Origin: Stenotrophomonas sp. UBA2629
GTDB lineage: Bacteria > Pseudomonadota > Gammaproteobacteria > Xanthomonadales > Xanthomonadaceae
Reading direction: 5' to 3'
Assembly (NCBI GenBank): GCA_002359895.1
Contig: DEOB01000011.1
Coordinates: forward strand, 1,203 to 65,202
Length of the DNA stretch: 64,000 nt
Position 1 is the stretch's first letter, and each line of letters begins with the position of its first letter. The translations under genes and the position numbers were made by a program. The notes below the pieces were generated by a model. The model did not search any database. It was not told the origin of the DNA and saw only the letters and a program-made list of their open reading frames with translations. Positions 1 to 8,460 of this stretch are shown here, piece by piece.

Positions 1-15
1 CTGAGCTATTCCCGC
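1..15 (-). tRNA. tRNA-Gly (5' end only, cut by window edge)
   Basis: The reverse complement of bases 1-15 reads GCGGGAATAGCTCAG, which is the acceptor 5' strand plus the start of the D arm of tRNA-Gly(GCC) as in E. coli glyW. The anticodon lies outside the window, so the isoacceptor is inferred. The position right after uvrC-pgsA matches the uvrC-pgsA-glyW order of E. coli, which supports the call. Confidence 0.8.
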
Positions 16-27
16 TTGGGAGGCGAA

Positions 28-55
28 ATTCTACAGGCAATCGCCTACCTGTCAA
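28..55 (-). promoter_or_regulatory. sigma70-type promoter of tRNA-Gly
   Basis: On the minus strand a perfect -35 TTGACA (50-55) is followed after 16 bp by TAGAAT (28-33). The expected transcription start falls about 6 bases before the tRNA 5' end at base 15. It sits just past the pgsA stop codon, so the tRNA has its own strong promoter even if pgsA transcripts also read into it. Confidence 0.75.
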
Positions 56-63
56 CAGCCCTT

Positions 64-678
64 TTAACTTTTCTTGGCACGTTCGCGCGCGGATTTTTCT
101 TCTTCGCGCAGGCTTGGCCATGCAGCCACCATGTACTGCACGCCGGAGATCAACGTCAGCAACGCGGCAATGGCCAACATCCAGTCACCAATATGGAAAA
201 CCGGCGCGCCCATCCAGATAGCGGTGAACGGCACATTGGGCGACACCGAATACAGCAGGCACAACAGCGCCACCATCTGTGCGGTTGTCTTGACCTTGCC
301 GATCATCGCTACGCGCACCTTTGCGCGCTGGCCGATCTCGGCCATCCATTCGCGCAATGCGGACACTGCAATTTCACGGCCCACAATCACCGCCGCCCAG
401 AACGCCATCCACGGCGTGGCGTGGCCCTGCACGATCAGGAACAGCGCCACCGCCACCATCAACTTGTCCGCCACCGGATCCAGAAACGCGCCAAACGCCG
501 AGTGCTGTTCGTAACGCCGCGCCACCCAGCCATCCAGCCAATCGGTGATCGCCGCCAAGCCGAAAATTGCTGCTGCCGCGAAGTTGGCCCAGGCGTAGGG
601 CAGGTAAAAAACCAGCACCAGCACCGGGATCATCACGATCCGCAACAACGTCAGCCAGGTGGGGATAGTCAACTTCAT
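64..678 (-). CDS. pgsA: CDP-diacylglycerol--glycerol-3-phosphate 3-phosphatidyltransferase
   Basis: This inner-membrane enzyme makes phosphatidylglycerophosphate from CDP-diacylglycerol and glycerol 3-phosphate, the committed step to phosphatidylglycerol and cardiolipin. The 204-residue product shows the full CDP-alcohol phosphotransferase signature: D46-x2-D49-G50-x2-A53-R54-x8-G63-x3-D67-x3-D71. Several hydrophobic membrane segments are visible. The reading frame is open 33 codons further upstream, but the family begins at the MKLTIPTWLTLLRI start, 7 bp after the uvrC stop. The uvrC-pgsA-tRNA-Gly order is the classic gammaproteobacterial one. Co-transcription with uvrC is likely. Confidence 0.97.
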   Translation of the reverse strand: MKLTIPTWLTLLRIVMIPVLVLVFYLPYAWANFAAAAIFGLAAITDWLDGWVARRYEQHSAFGAFLDPVADKLMVAVALFLIVQGHATPWMAFWAAVIVGREIAVSALREWMAEIGQRAKVRVAMIGKVKTTAQMVALLCLLYSVSPNVPFTAIWMGAPVFHIGDWMLAIAALLTLISGVQYMVAAWPSLREEEKSARERAKKS

Positions 679-685
679 TAATGCG

Positions 686-2533
686 TCACTCCGCTGTCGA
701 ATCGGGCACCGACAGACCATGCAGATTAGCGTAGATGCGCGCGGCCAGGGCGTCATTGATGCCTTCAACGCGGGCAATTTCCGCCTCGCCGGCAGCCTTC
801 AGCCCGACCATTCCACCAAAATGCTTGAGCAGACTCGCGCGTCGACGCGGACCAATACCGGGAATATCCTCGAGTTTGCTGGTGGTACGCGCCTTCTGGC
901 GGCGGCCGCGATGGCCGGTGATGGCGAACCGATGCGCCTCATCGCGCACCTGCTGGATGAACTGCAGCGCCGGTGACGCCGCGCCAGGACGCAGCTCACG
1001 CCCATCCGGCATGACCAGCGCCTCGTGCCCGGCGCGGCGCTCTACACCCTTGGCTACGCCGACCAACATCACACCTTCCACACCCAGGTCAGCCAGTACA
1101 GCTTGGGCCTGCGCCAATTGGCCGGCACCACCGTCGATCAGCAGTACATCGGGCAGTACCCCGCCCTCTTCCACCGCGCGCCGGAACCGGCGATCAATGG
1201 CCTGGTGCATGGCCGCATAGTCATCGCCCGGCTCAATGCCGCTGATGTTGAAGCGGCGGTACTGCGCGCGCACCGGCCCGGCGGCATCAAACACTACGCA
1301 TGAGGCGACCGTCGCTTCGCCCATGGTGTGGCTGATATCAAAACACTCTACGCGCTTGACCGGCTCGGCCAGGCCCAGCAGGTCCCGCAGCGCCTCGCTG
1401 CGCGCGCGTTGCGCGCCTTGGCTGTCCATCTCCGAAACCAACGTGATCTGCGCATTGCGACTGGCCAGCTCGACGTAGCCGGCCCGCTCGCCGCGCACGT
1501 TCCACTTCAGCACGACCTTGCGCTCGGCAGAAACGCTCAACGCGGCTTCCAGCATTTCCGCGTCGGGAATCTGCCGGTCCAGCAAAACCTCCGGCGGCGG
1601 CGCGTGCTCGATGTAGTACTGCGACACGAACGCGGCCAGCACTTCCTCAGCGCTGTCCTCGCCATTGGTTCGCGGAAAGAAGGCACGTGTGCCGAGATTG
1701 CGCCCATCACGGAACGCCAGCAGCATCACGCAGGCACTTGCGCCCTGCGTGGCACATGCCAGCACGTCCAGATCCGCAGCGCGCCCGTCCACATACTGGC
1801 GGTTCTGCATGCTGCGCAGCGAAGCGACGAGGTCGCGCAGACGCGCGGCGCGCTCGAACTCCAGCGCGTCGCTGGCGGCCTGCATCGACTGCATCAATTC
1901 GTCAGCAAGCTGGTCACTTTTGCCCTCCAGAAACATCGCCGCACGCCGCACCGATTCGTCGTATTCGGCCTGCGCCACCAGCTCCACGCAGGGCGCGCTG
2001 CAACGGCCTATCTGATACTGCAGGCACGGCCGCGAGCGGTTGCGGAACACGCTGTCTTCGCAGCTGCGCAGCTTGAACAGCTTGTGCATCAGGTTGAGCG
2101 TTTCACGTACCGCCCCCACACCGGGGTACGGCCCGTAGTAGCGGCCGGGAATGGCGCGCGGGCCACGATGCAGGGCGATGCGCGGCCACTGCTCGCGGGT
2201 GAGCAGCACCTGCGGATAGGTTTTGTCGTCGCGCAGCGAGACGTTGTAACGCGGCGTCAGCGACTTGATCAGCTGGTTTTCCAGCAACAGCGCTTCGGCC
2301 TCGGTGCGGGTGACGGTGGCGTCCATCCGCGCCACCTGCGACAGCATCATCATGATGCGCGTGCTTTTGGGCGAGCCGTTGAAATAGCTGCCCACGCGCT
2401 TGCGCAAGGCGCCGGCCTTGCCGACGTACAGCAGGGTGTCGTCAGCGGCGTACATCCGGTAAACGCCTGGCGCGGTGCTCAGTGCCGCAGCGAATGCCTT
2501 TCCATCAAATGTGGGGGGCGTTGTTTCGTTCAT
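686..2533 (-). CDS. uvrC: UvrABC excinuclease subunit C
   Basis: UvrC makes the 3' and 5' incisions around a lesion held by UvrB in nucleotide excision repair. The 615-residue length matches E. coli UvrC. The N-terminus has the GIY-YIG nuclease core (GVY at 23-25, YVG at 37-39, then R44). A Cys-containing linker region and a UVR motif (about 200-235) follow. The RNase H-like 5'-nuclease domain occupies the second half, and the protein ends in helix-hairpin-helix repeats (IPGIGPRRRASLLKHFGG). The start codon overlaps the stop of the NHL gene in an ATGA junction, so translation is probably coupled. Confidence 0.98.
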   Translation of the reverse strand: MNETTPPTFDGKAFAAALSTAPGVYRMYAADDTLLYVGKAGALRKRVGSYFNGSPKSTRIMMMLSQVARMDATVTRTEAEALLLENQLIKSLTPRYNVSLRDDKTYPQVLLTREQWPRIALHRGPRAIPGRYYGPYPGVGAVRETLNLMHKLFKLRSCEDSVFRNRSRPCLQYQIGRCSAPCVELVAQAEYDESVRRAAMFLEGKSDQLADELMQSMQAASDALEFERAARLRDLVASLRSMQNRQYVDGRAADLDVLACATQGASACVMLLAFRDGRNLGTRAFFPRTNGEDSAEEVLAAFVSQYYIEHAPPPEVLLDRQIPDAEMLEAALSVSAERKVVLKWNVRGERAGYVELASRNAQITLVSEMDSQGAQRARSEALRDLLGLAEPVKRVECFDISHTMGEATVASCVVFDAAGPVRAQYRRFNISGIEPGDDYAAMHQAIDRRFRRAVEEGGVLPDVLLIDGGAGQLAQAQAVLADLGVEGVMLVGVAKGVERRAGHEALVMPDGRELRPGAASPALQFIQQVRDEAHRFAITGHRGRRQKARTTSKLEDIPGIGPRRRASLLKHFGGMVGLKAAGEAEIARVEGINDALAARIYANLHGLSVPDSTAE

Positions 2534-3948
2534 CCTTCAATCGGCACGTCACTCAGCTCACCGCTGAGTGGATCAAACCGCAGCACGGCGTGTGCGTCGG
2601 TCTCTGCAATCCAGATTGCCCCGGCGGCGACCGACAGGGCACAAGGGCCATGCAGGCGGCGCGGCAGGTTGACGGTGGAAAGATCCCCGCCGCCCAACCG
2701 CAACGTGCGCAGCGAGCCGTTACCGGCATCAGCAATCCACAACATCGGCGAATCCGGGCCCATCGCAATGGCCAGCGGATACTGCAGGCGGGCCTGCAGA
2801 CGCGGGCCATCGACATTGCCCGACTCCCACGGACCCTGCCCGACCAGGGTCTGTACCAGGTCGCCACGCAGCTGCACCGAGCGGATGGCCGAGCCCAGCG
2901 AGTCGCACACATAAAGCGTCTGCTGCACGGCGACCATGCTGGTGGGCTGCGCGAAAGCGGCCAGATGCCCGCTGCCATCACGCACATCCACCGGGCCGGC
3001 ACCAGAGCGCCAACGCAGCTCGCGGCTGCCCAGGTCGTAGCTCCAGATGTGGTTGTCGCCCGCCATGGCGATCAGGATCTGGTTGCCCGCCACCGCCACG
3101 TCGGCGGGGTGATTGAGCGCACTGTCCCAAGGCTGGTTCAGCACACCGGCCTGCGGGTCTCCCGCGCGGCCAGCGCCGCACAAGGTGTCCACCTGCCCAC
3201 TTTGCAGGTGGATACGGCGCAGGGCGTGGTTGCCGGTATCAGCGACGTACAACACGTCGCGCACCAAGGTCAGCCCCTGTGGCCGATTGAATGCGGCCTC
3301 GCCGAGGCCGCCATTGATCAGATCGGCGCTGCCCAAACCAAACTGGCGCAGCACGCGACCGGCATGGTTGCACTCAAGAATGCGGTGATGGCCGGTGTCT
3401 GCCACGTACAGGCGCTCCGGGGTCACCACCAGGCCTGCAGGGAACAACAACGGCAGACGCGGCTCGGCATTGATCTCGCGGCTGCCAAAACCCTCCTCAT
3501 CATCCAACGGACGCGACAGGCCTTCGCACAGGCCGTTGAGCGCACGCTCCAGGTCGCCCGCCCCGCCCACAAGGCGCTCCTGCTCCACACCGTGAGCATT
3601 CAACAACACGAGCGTCGGCCAGGCCTCCACGTCGAACTGCCGCCAGATATCCCAATGCGCATCCAACACGATGGGCGCGCTCACACCCTGCCGGCGCAAC
3701 AGCTTCAGCGACTGCTGCGGTTCACGCTCGAACTCGAAGCGCGGCACCTGCACTACCACCAGATGCACACGGCCAGGATTGCGGGCGCGCCAGCGCGTCA
3801 CCTCGGCAACACGCTGCATGCTCCACACGGAGGTGCCATTGACGAAGGCAAGCACCACCGGGCGACCACGCAGCTCCTGCAGGGTGGTGGGCGCCGCGTT
3901 GAGCCAGATGCCGGATGAAGGTAGTTCCATCGCGCGTTTTTCGTTCAT
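2530..3948 (-). CDS. NHL-repeat protein with cysteine-free thioredoxin-like N-terminal domain (NHLRC2-like)
   Basis: The 472-residue protein has a thioredoxin-like domain (about 10-140, with the typical Trp-Pro-Thr cis-proline turn near 110) followed by an NHL beta-propeller (about 165-465; repeated LYVADTGHHRI / LYVADTGNHALRR / WIADAGNGSLRTL blades). This is the order seen in NHLRC2-family proteins. At the redox site the family's Cys motif is replaced by V41-W-S-M-Q-R46, and no cysteine occurs before about residue 142, so it cannot act as a disulfide oxidoreductase. No signal peptide is visible. It has ATGA overlaps with the phosphatase gene upstream and uvrC downstream. The function is unknown; a scaffold or ligand-binding role is inference. 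Confidence 0.85.
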   Translation of the reverse strand: MNEKRAMELPSSGIWLNAAPTTLQELRGRPVVLAFVNGTSVWSMQRVAEVTRWRARNPGRVHLVVVQVPRFEFEREPQQSLKLLRRQGVSAPIVLDAHWDIWRQFDVEAWPTLVLLNAHGVEQERLVGGAGDLERALNGLCEGLSRPLDDEEGFGSREINAEPRLPLLFPAGLVVTPERLYVADTGHHRILECNHAGRVLRQFGLGSADLINGGLGEAAFNRPQGLTLVRDVLYVADTGNHALRRIHLQSGQVDTLCGAGRAGDPQAGVLNQPWDSALNHPADVAVAGNQILIAMAGDNHIWSYDLGSRELRWRSGAGPVDVRDGSGHLAAFAQPTSMVAVQQTLYVCDSLGSAIRSVQLRGDLVQTLVGQGPWESGNVDGPRLQARLQYPLAIAMGPDSPMLWIADAGNGSLRTLRLGGGDLSTVNLPRRLHGPCALSVAAGAIWIAETDAHAVLRFDPLSGELSDVPIEG

Positions 3949-4436
3949 GCCGGGATTATGCCGGAGTCGCGCTGGGGGAACAGACGCTGCACGGTATTAC
4001 GGGCCGCCGCATCCACCAGCGCCCAACTGTGCTCGAAGTCGCTGTTTTCGCCGTAATAAGGGTCAGACACCACCGCAGCCCTCTCGATGCCGGCCCACGG
4101 CAGCCAGAGGGCAACCCGGTCATGCGCCTCGGCCGGCGCCAGCTTCAATGCCTCGGCCAGGTTGTTTCGATCGGCACAGAAGATGTGGTCGTAATACAGG
4201 AAATCCTCCGCCACCAGCTGCCGCGCCCGCAATTTGGCGATATCCACGCCATGCCGCTTTGCGCAGACCACCGCGCGGCGGTCCGGCGGGTTGCCCGCAT
4301 GCCAATGGCCCGATGTACCGGCTGAATCCACCTGCACGCGTCCCGCCAAACCGGCCTCGGCGACCCGCGCCCGCAATGCACCTTCACCCATGGGTGAGCG
4401 GCAGATATTGCCCAGGCAGACCACCAACAGCTTCAT
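3945..4436 (-). CDS. low-molecular-weight protein-tyrosine phosphatase
   Basis: This cytoplasmic phosphatase removes phosphate from phosphotyrosine proteins. The 163-residue product has the complete active site: the P-loop C7-LGNIC-R13-S14 and the general acid D125-P126 with two tyrosines after it (DPYYG). In many Gram-negative bacteria such enzymes pair with BY-kinases of polysaccharide export. Here there is no kinase next door, but the gene lies directly after kdsB as in the Pseudomonas kdsB-ptpA order. It overlaps kdsB and the NHL gene by 4 bp each, so it belongs to the same transcript. The substrate is not predictable. Confidence 0.95.
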   Translation of the reverse strand: MKLLVVCLGNICRSPMGEGALRARVAEAGLAGRVQVDSAGTSGHWHAGNPPDRRAVVCAKRHGVDIAKLRARQLVAEDFLYYDHIFCADRNNLAEALKLAPAEAHDRVALWLPWAGIERAAVVSDPYYGENSDFEHSWALVDAAARNTVQRLFPQRDSGIIPA

Positions 4437-5206
4437 TGCACGCGCTTCATCAGCGCATCAGCCCGCTCCAGATCCTCTGGCGTATCAATGCCTGGCGGGA
4501 ACGGTGCGGGCGACAGAGCCACCGCGATGCGATGCCCGGCTTCAAGCACCCGCAGCTGCTCCAACGATTCGATCTGTTCCAGCGTGCCCGGCGGCATTGC
4601 GGCAAACTGCTGCAGGAAGCCCGCCCGGTAGCCATAAATGCCGATATGCCGCAGCCACTGCGCAGCCGGCAACACATCGCGCGATTGAGCGAATGCATCG
4701 CGATGCCACGGAATGGGCGCGCGACTGAAATACAGCGCGTCCCCGTGCACGTTGCGCACCAGCTTGACCACGTTGGGGTCGAACAAAGTGGACGCGTCTT
4801 CCACCGGCGTGGCCAGCGTGGACATCGGCGCGCCGCTTTCGGCCAGCACACCGGCCACGGCGCGGATGCCGGCTGCCGGCGCGAAGGGCTCATCGCCCTG
4901 CAGGTTCACCACGATCACATCGTCGGCCCACCCTGCTTGACGTGCACATTCGGCCAGACGGTCGGTGCCCGATGCATGCGCGGGATTGGTCATGGCAACA
5001 CGAATGCCGTCCAACCCATCAACCGCAGCGGCAATACGTGCATCGTCGGTGGCTACCCACACCTCACTGGCACCGGCCGCCAACGCGCGCCGCGCCACAT
5101 GCAGCACCATCGGCTCGCCGGCAATCAGGGCCAACGGCTTGCCCGGCAGACGCGTGGACGCGTAGCGGGCGGGAATGGCGACGACAAATTCGGTATTCAA
5201 ACGCAT
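4433..5206 (-). CDS. kdsB: 3-deoxy-manno-octulosonate cytidylyltransferase
   Basis: KdsB activates Kdo with CTP to CMP-Kdo for the inner core of LPS, in the cytoplasm. The 257-residue product has the family's N-terminal nucleotide-binding motif (IPARYASTRLPGKPL), the NLQGDEP metal/nucleotide motif and the C-terminal GIDTPEDLERA motif. The open frame extends 56 codons upstream, but the ATG at 5206 is preceded by a good ribosome binding site (CAGGAGT, 5-6 bases upstream) and matches the family start. The stop overlaps the phosphatase start (ATGA). Confidence 0.97.
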   Translation of the reverse strand: MRLNTEFVVAIPARYASTRLPGKPLALIAGEPMVLHVARRALAAGASEVWVATDDARIAAAVDGLDGIRVAMTNPAHASGTDRLAECARQAGWADDVIVVNLQGDEPFAPAAGIRAVAGVLAESGAPMSTLATPVEDASTLFDPNVVKLVRNVHGDALYFSRAPIPWHRDAFAQSRDVLPAAQWLRHIGIYGYRAGFLQQFAAMPPGTLEQIESLEQLRVLEAGHRIAVALSPAPFPPGIDTPEDLERADALMKRVQ

Positions 5207-5267
5207 ATCAACTCCTGTCAGCGACAGCCAAACCATCGCTCGATCAAAGCCTGCTACCGGCAGCGCG

Positions 5268-6290
5268 CTAACCGCGCGCCAGTTTGCCCAAGCGGTCCAG
5301 CAGCGCAATCCAGAAAGCGGCCGGCAATTCGGCGTGCAAGGGCACGGCGTAGTGCCAGCGATTGGCGAAACCACGGCATTTGACAGCGTCTTTTTCGGTC
5401 ATCAACACCGGCAACTCGCTGCCGAATGCCAGGTCCGAGGCCACAAAACGATGGTGATCAACGAAGGCATGCGGCACCACACCGATGCCGCGCGCGCGCA
5501 ACATCTGAAAGAAGCGCTGCGGGTTGGCGATACCCGCCACCGCATGCACGCGCTGGCCGGCAAACGTCTGCAGCAGCTGCTCGCGGCCGCCATTGAGCGG
5601 ATGCGCGGTGGTGATACGCAGGCGCATGGCCCACTCACCAAAACCGGCGCAGGTCACCCCACTGGGCGCATCACTGGCCTGGCCAAGATTGACCACGCGA
5701 AAATCGCACTCACGCGCACGGGCAACCGGCTCACGCAGCGGGCCGGCCGGGATCATGCGGCCATTGCCGTAGCGACGCACCGCATCCACCACTTCAATTT
5801 CGATATCGCGCGCCAGCCGGTAATGCTGCAGCCCATCGTCGCAGACCACCACATCGCAACCGGCACCGATCAGCGCCTTGGCGGCTGCGACGCGGTCCGC
5901 ATCCACGCGCACCGGCGCGCCGGTTTTCCAGGCAATCAGCGCCGGCTCGTCACCACTCAGCTCGACCGAAAGATCCGGCGTGACCCAGCGCGCTGTGCCC
6001 GCTTCGTCACGCCCATAGCCACGACTTGCAACGCCGGGCTTCCATCCCGCTTCGCGCAGGCGGTTGACCAACTCAATCGTCAGCGGTGTTTTGCCCGTGC
6101 CGCCGGCGGTGATGTTGCCGACCACGACCACCGGTACCGTCACCTGCCGGCGACGCAGCCAGCCACGTCGGTACAAGCTGCGGCGCAAGCCGGAAACACC
6201 GGCGTACACCGGCGCCAACAGCTTGGCGAAAAAGGGAACAGGCGCGTCGTCGTACCAATAGGCCGGCGTCTGTGGACCACGTTTGTCCAT
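5268..6290 (-). CDS. lpxK: tetraacyldisaccharide 4'-kinase
   Basis: LpxK phosphorylates the 4' position of the lipid A precursor at the inner face of the cytoplasmic membrane, the step before Kdo addition. The 340-residue length is typical. The N-terminal amphipathic/hydrophobic membrane anchor is followed by the P-loop GGTGKT (63-68) and the catalytic-site motif D151-D152-GLQH. The start ATG shares one base with the msbA stop (TGATG), so translation is coupled to the lipid A flippase gene. A 61-bp gap with its own ribosome binding site separates it from kdsB. Confidence 0.97.
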   Translation of the reverse strand: MDKRGPQTPAYWYDDAPVPFFAKLLAPVYAGVSGLRRSLYRRGWLRRRQVTVPVVVVGNITAGGTGKTPLTIELVNRLREAGWKPGVASRGYGRDEAGTARWVTPDLSVELSGDEPALIAWKTGAPVRVDADRVAAAKALIGAGCDVVVCDDGLQHYRLARDIEIEVVDAVRRYGNGRMIPAGPLREPVARARECDFRVVNLGQASDAPSGVTCAGFGEWAMRLRITTAHPLNGGREQLLQTFAGQRVHAVAGIANPQRFFQMLRARGIGVVPHAFVDHHRFVASDLAFGSELPVLMTEKDAVKCRGFANRWHYAVPLHAELPAAFWIALLDRLGKLARG

Positions 6291-8035
6291 CAGTCCTGGC
6301 TCTCGCGGAACTGCATGCGGTACAGGCGTTCGTACAAACCGCCCAATGCCAACAACTGTGCGTGGGTACCGCGCTCGACGATGCGCCCATGGTCCATCAC
6401 CAACACCTGATCGGCATGTTCAATGGTGGACAAGCGGTGCGCGATGACCAACGTGGTGCGGTCAGGCATGAGCCGTTGCAGCGCGTCCTGCACCAGGCGC
6501 TCGGACTCGTTGTCGAGTGCGGCGGTGGCTTCGTCAAGAATCAGAATGGGCGCATCCTTGAGCATCGCGCGGGCAATGGCCAGACGCTGGCGTTGACCGC
6601 CGGAGAGCTTGCCGCCCTTGGCACCCACCTGTGCATCCACGCCCTCGGGCATCTGCGCGACAAACTCCAACGCATTGGCGCCAGCGATGGCTTGGTCCAA
6701 CTGCTCAGGGCTGCGCTCATGCAGCTCGCCATAGGCCACGTTCTCGGCGACGCTGCCGTTGAACAACGTCACCTGCTGCCCTACCAACGCAATCTGTCGG
6801 CGCAGGTCGGCAAGCTTGTAGTCCTGCAGCGGGTGACCGTCCAGCAGAATCTGCCCGGCTTCCACGTCGTAAAAGCGCGGGATCAATTTGATCAGCGTCG
6901 ATTTGCCGCTACCGGAGCGGCCGACAATCGCAGTGACCGTGCCCGGTTGTGCGACGAAGCTGACATCCTCCAGCGCGAGTTTGGCCTGCCCTTCGTAGCG
7001 CGCACTTACGTTGCGGAATTCCAGCTCGCCCTTGGCCCGCACCAACGGCACCGTACCGGTATCCGGCTCGTCGGCCGCGTCCAGCACCACAAACAGACGC
7101 TGCGCTGACGCAATGCCACGCTGGGTCATGTTCTGTACGTTGGTGAGCTGTTTGAGCGCCGGGATGATGGTCAGCATCGCCATCAGCATCGCTACAAAAT
7201 CACCTACCGTCAGCCGTCCCGCCGCCGCCTCGCGGCCTGCGATCAACAGCAGCACCGCCAGACCAACCGACCCGATCAACTGCACCATGCCGGAGGAAAT
7301 GCTGCGGGTAGCCTCCACCTTCATCGCCAAGCGCAGATTATTGTTGGCAAGGCTGGTGTAGCGCTCCATCTCGCGGGGCTGGGCGCCGTAAATTTTTACT
7401 TCCTGATGACTGGACAGCGTCTGGTCGGCAGCCTGCAACAAGTCCGCACCACTTTCCTGGATGCGATGGCTGATACGGCGGTAGCGCTTGGCCACCTTGT
7501 TCATCACCCACGCCAACGGCGGTGCCAACACGAAGATCGCCAGCGTCACCTGCCAGCTGTAATAGAACATCATTGCCAACGAACCCAGCGCCTGCAGCGA
7601 CTGCTGCAGCACCACCTTCATCGCATCAATGGCGGCCTGCGCCACCTGGTCGCTGTCCGAGCCCAACCGCACCAGCATCGACGGCACCGGCTCGGCATCA
7701 AAGCGCTGTCCCGGCAAGCGCATGTATTTGCCCAACACCCGCACACGCAGATCCCGCGCAATGCTGCGCGCGGCCTTGCCCATGCCCATGTCGGTGAGAT
7801 ACCCAGCAATGCCGCGCAGCAGGAACAGGCCAACGATGGCCAGCGGCATCCACGGATTGATGTCTTCCGGGTTCACCAGGTTGTTGGTGATTGGGCTCAT
7901 CAGCGCCAGGAAGCCCATGCCGGCGGCCGCTTCCACCAGCATGCCCAGCAACGCCATCAGCAGCAGGATGCGGTACGGCTTGGCAAACGCCAGCAATCGC
8001 TTGTAAACCTGCCACGCCGTTTGTTTGCTGCTCAT
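6290..8035 (-). CDS. msbA: lipid A export ABC transporter (permease fused to ATPase)
   Basis: MsbA is a homodimeric half-transporter that flips core-lipid A across the inner membrane. The 581-residue protein has an N-terminal six-helix transmembrane domain (about 20-305) and a C-terminal ABC ATPase with Walker A G372-RSGSGKST380, signature LSGGQ (477-481), Walker B ILILDE (497-502) and switch His533. The start overlaps the exbD stop (ATGA) and the stop overlaps the lpxK start. The lipid A context favours MsbA over other exporters of the same fold. Confidence 0.97.
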   Translation of the reverse strand: MSSKQTAWQVYKRLLAFAKPYRILLLMALLGMLVEAAAGMGFLALMSPITNNLVNPEDINPWMPLAIVGLFLLRGIAGYLTDMGMGKAARSIARDLRVRVLGKYMRLPGQRFDAEPVPSMLVRLGSDSDQVAQAAIDAMKVVLQQSLQALGSLAMMFYYSWQVTLAIFVLAPPLAWVMNKVAKRYRRISHRIQESGADLLQAADQTLSSHQEVKIYGAQPREMERYTSLANNNLRLAMKVEATRSISSGMVQLIGSVGLAVLLLIAGREAAAGRLTVGDFVAMLMAMLTIIPALKQLTNVQNMTQRGIASAQRLFVVLDAADEPDTGTVPLVRAKGELEFRNVSARYEGQAKLALEDVSFVAQPGTVTAIVGRSGSGKSTLIKLIPRFYDVEAGQILLDGHPLQDYKLADLRRQIALVGQQVTLFNGSVAENVAYGELHERSPEQLDQAIAGANALEFVAQMPEGVDAQVGAKGGKLSGGQRQRLAIARAMLKDAPILILDEATAALDNESERLVQDALQRLMPDRTTLVIAHRLSTIEHADQVLVMDHGRIVERGTHAQLLALGGLYERLYRMQFRESQD

Positions 8036-8454
8036 GGCTTTGCCTCCGGCGCCGTGGCAATGGCGATACGACGGAAACCCAACTGGCCCAGCGCATCTTG
8101 TGCCGTCACCACTGCTTGGTACGGCGTGCGTGCATCAGCGCGCAGCAGCACGGTTTGTTCGCGATCGTCACCAGCCACCTGTGCGATGGTCTGCTTGAGT
8201 GCCTCCACATCGGTGCGCAGCACTTCCTGGTCGTTGATGAAGTAACGGCCGTCTGCATTGACCAGCACGCTCAACGATCGCGGAGGTGAGGTGTTCTTCT
8301 GGTCGCTGGCGGTAGGCAGCTGCACCTGCAGGGTCGAGCGGGCATCAAACGTGGTGGTGACCACGAAAAAAATGATCAGCACCAAAATCACATCGATCAA
8401 CGGCACCAGATCAATATGCGGCTCATCGTGGCTGCGGCTTTCGCGGATACGCAT
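8032..8454 (-). CDS. exbD: ExbD/TolR family biopolymer transport protein
   Basis: The 140-residue protein has one N-terminal membrane helix (about 15-35) carrying the family's functional Asp (HIDLVPLIDVILVLIIFF), then a periplasmic domain. With ExbB it would form a proton-driven motor in the inner membrane. It starts 6 bp after exbB and overlaps msbA by 4 bp. Because there is no tonB, tolA or pal gene nearby and the pair sits in the lipid A operon (as in Pseudomonas next to lpxK), the true partner could be LPS-related rather than TonB. Gene symbol by family only. Confidence 0.93.
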   Translation of the reverse strand: MRIRESRSHDEPHIDLVPLIDVILVLIIFFVVTTTFDARSTLQVQLPTASDQKNTSPPRSLSVLVNADGRYFINDQEVLRTDVEALKQTIAQVAGDDREQTVLLRADARTPYQAVVTAQDALGQLGFRRIAIATAPEAKP

Positions 8455-8460
8455 CGTGGA

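Noticed and set aside
1328..5383. Several 300-570-codon plus-strand frames opposite uvrC, the NHL gene, kdsB and the phosphatase
   Set aside because: All are shadows of minus-strand genes with clear catalytic motifs.
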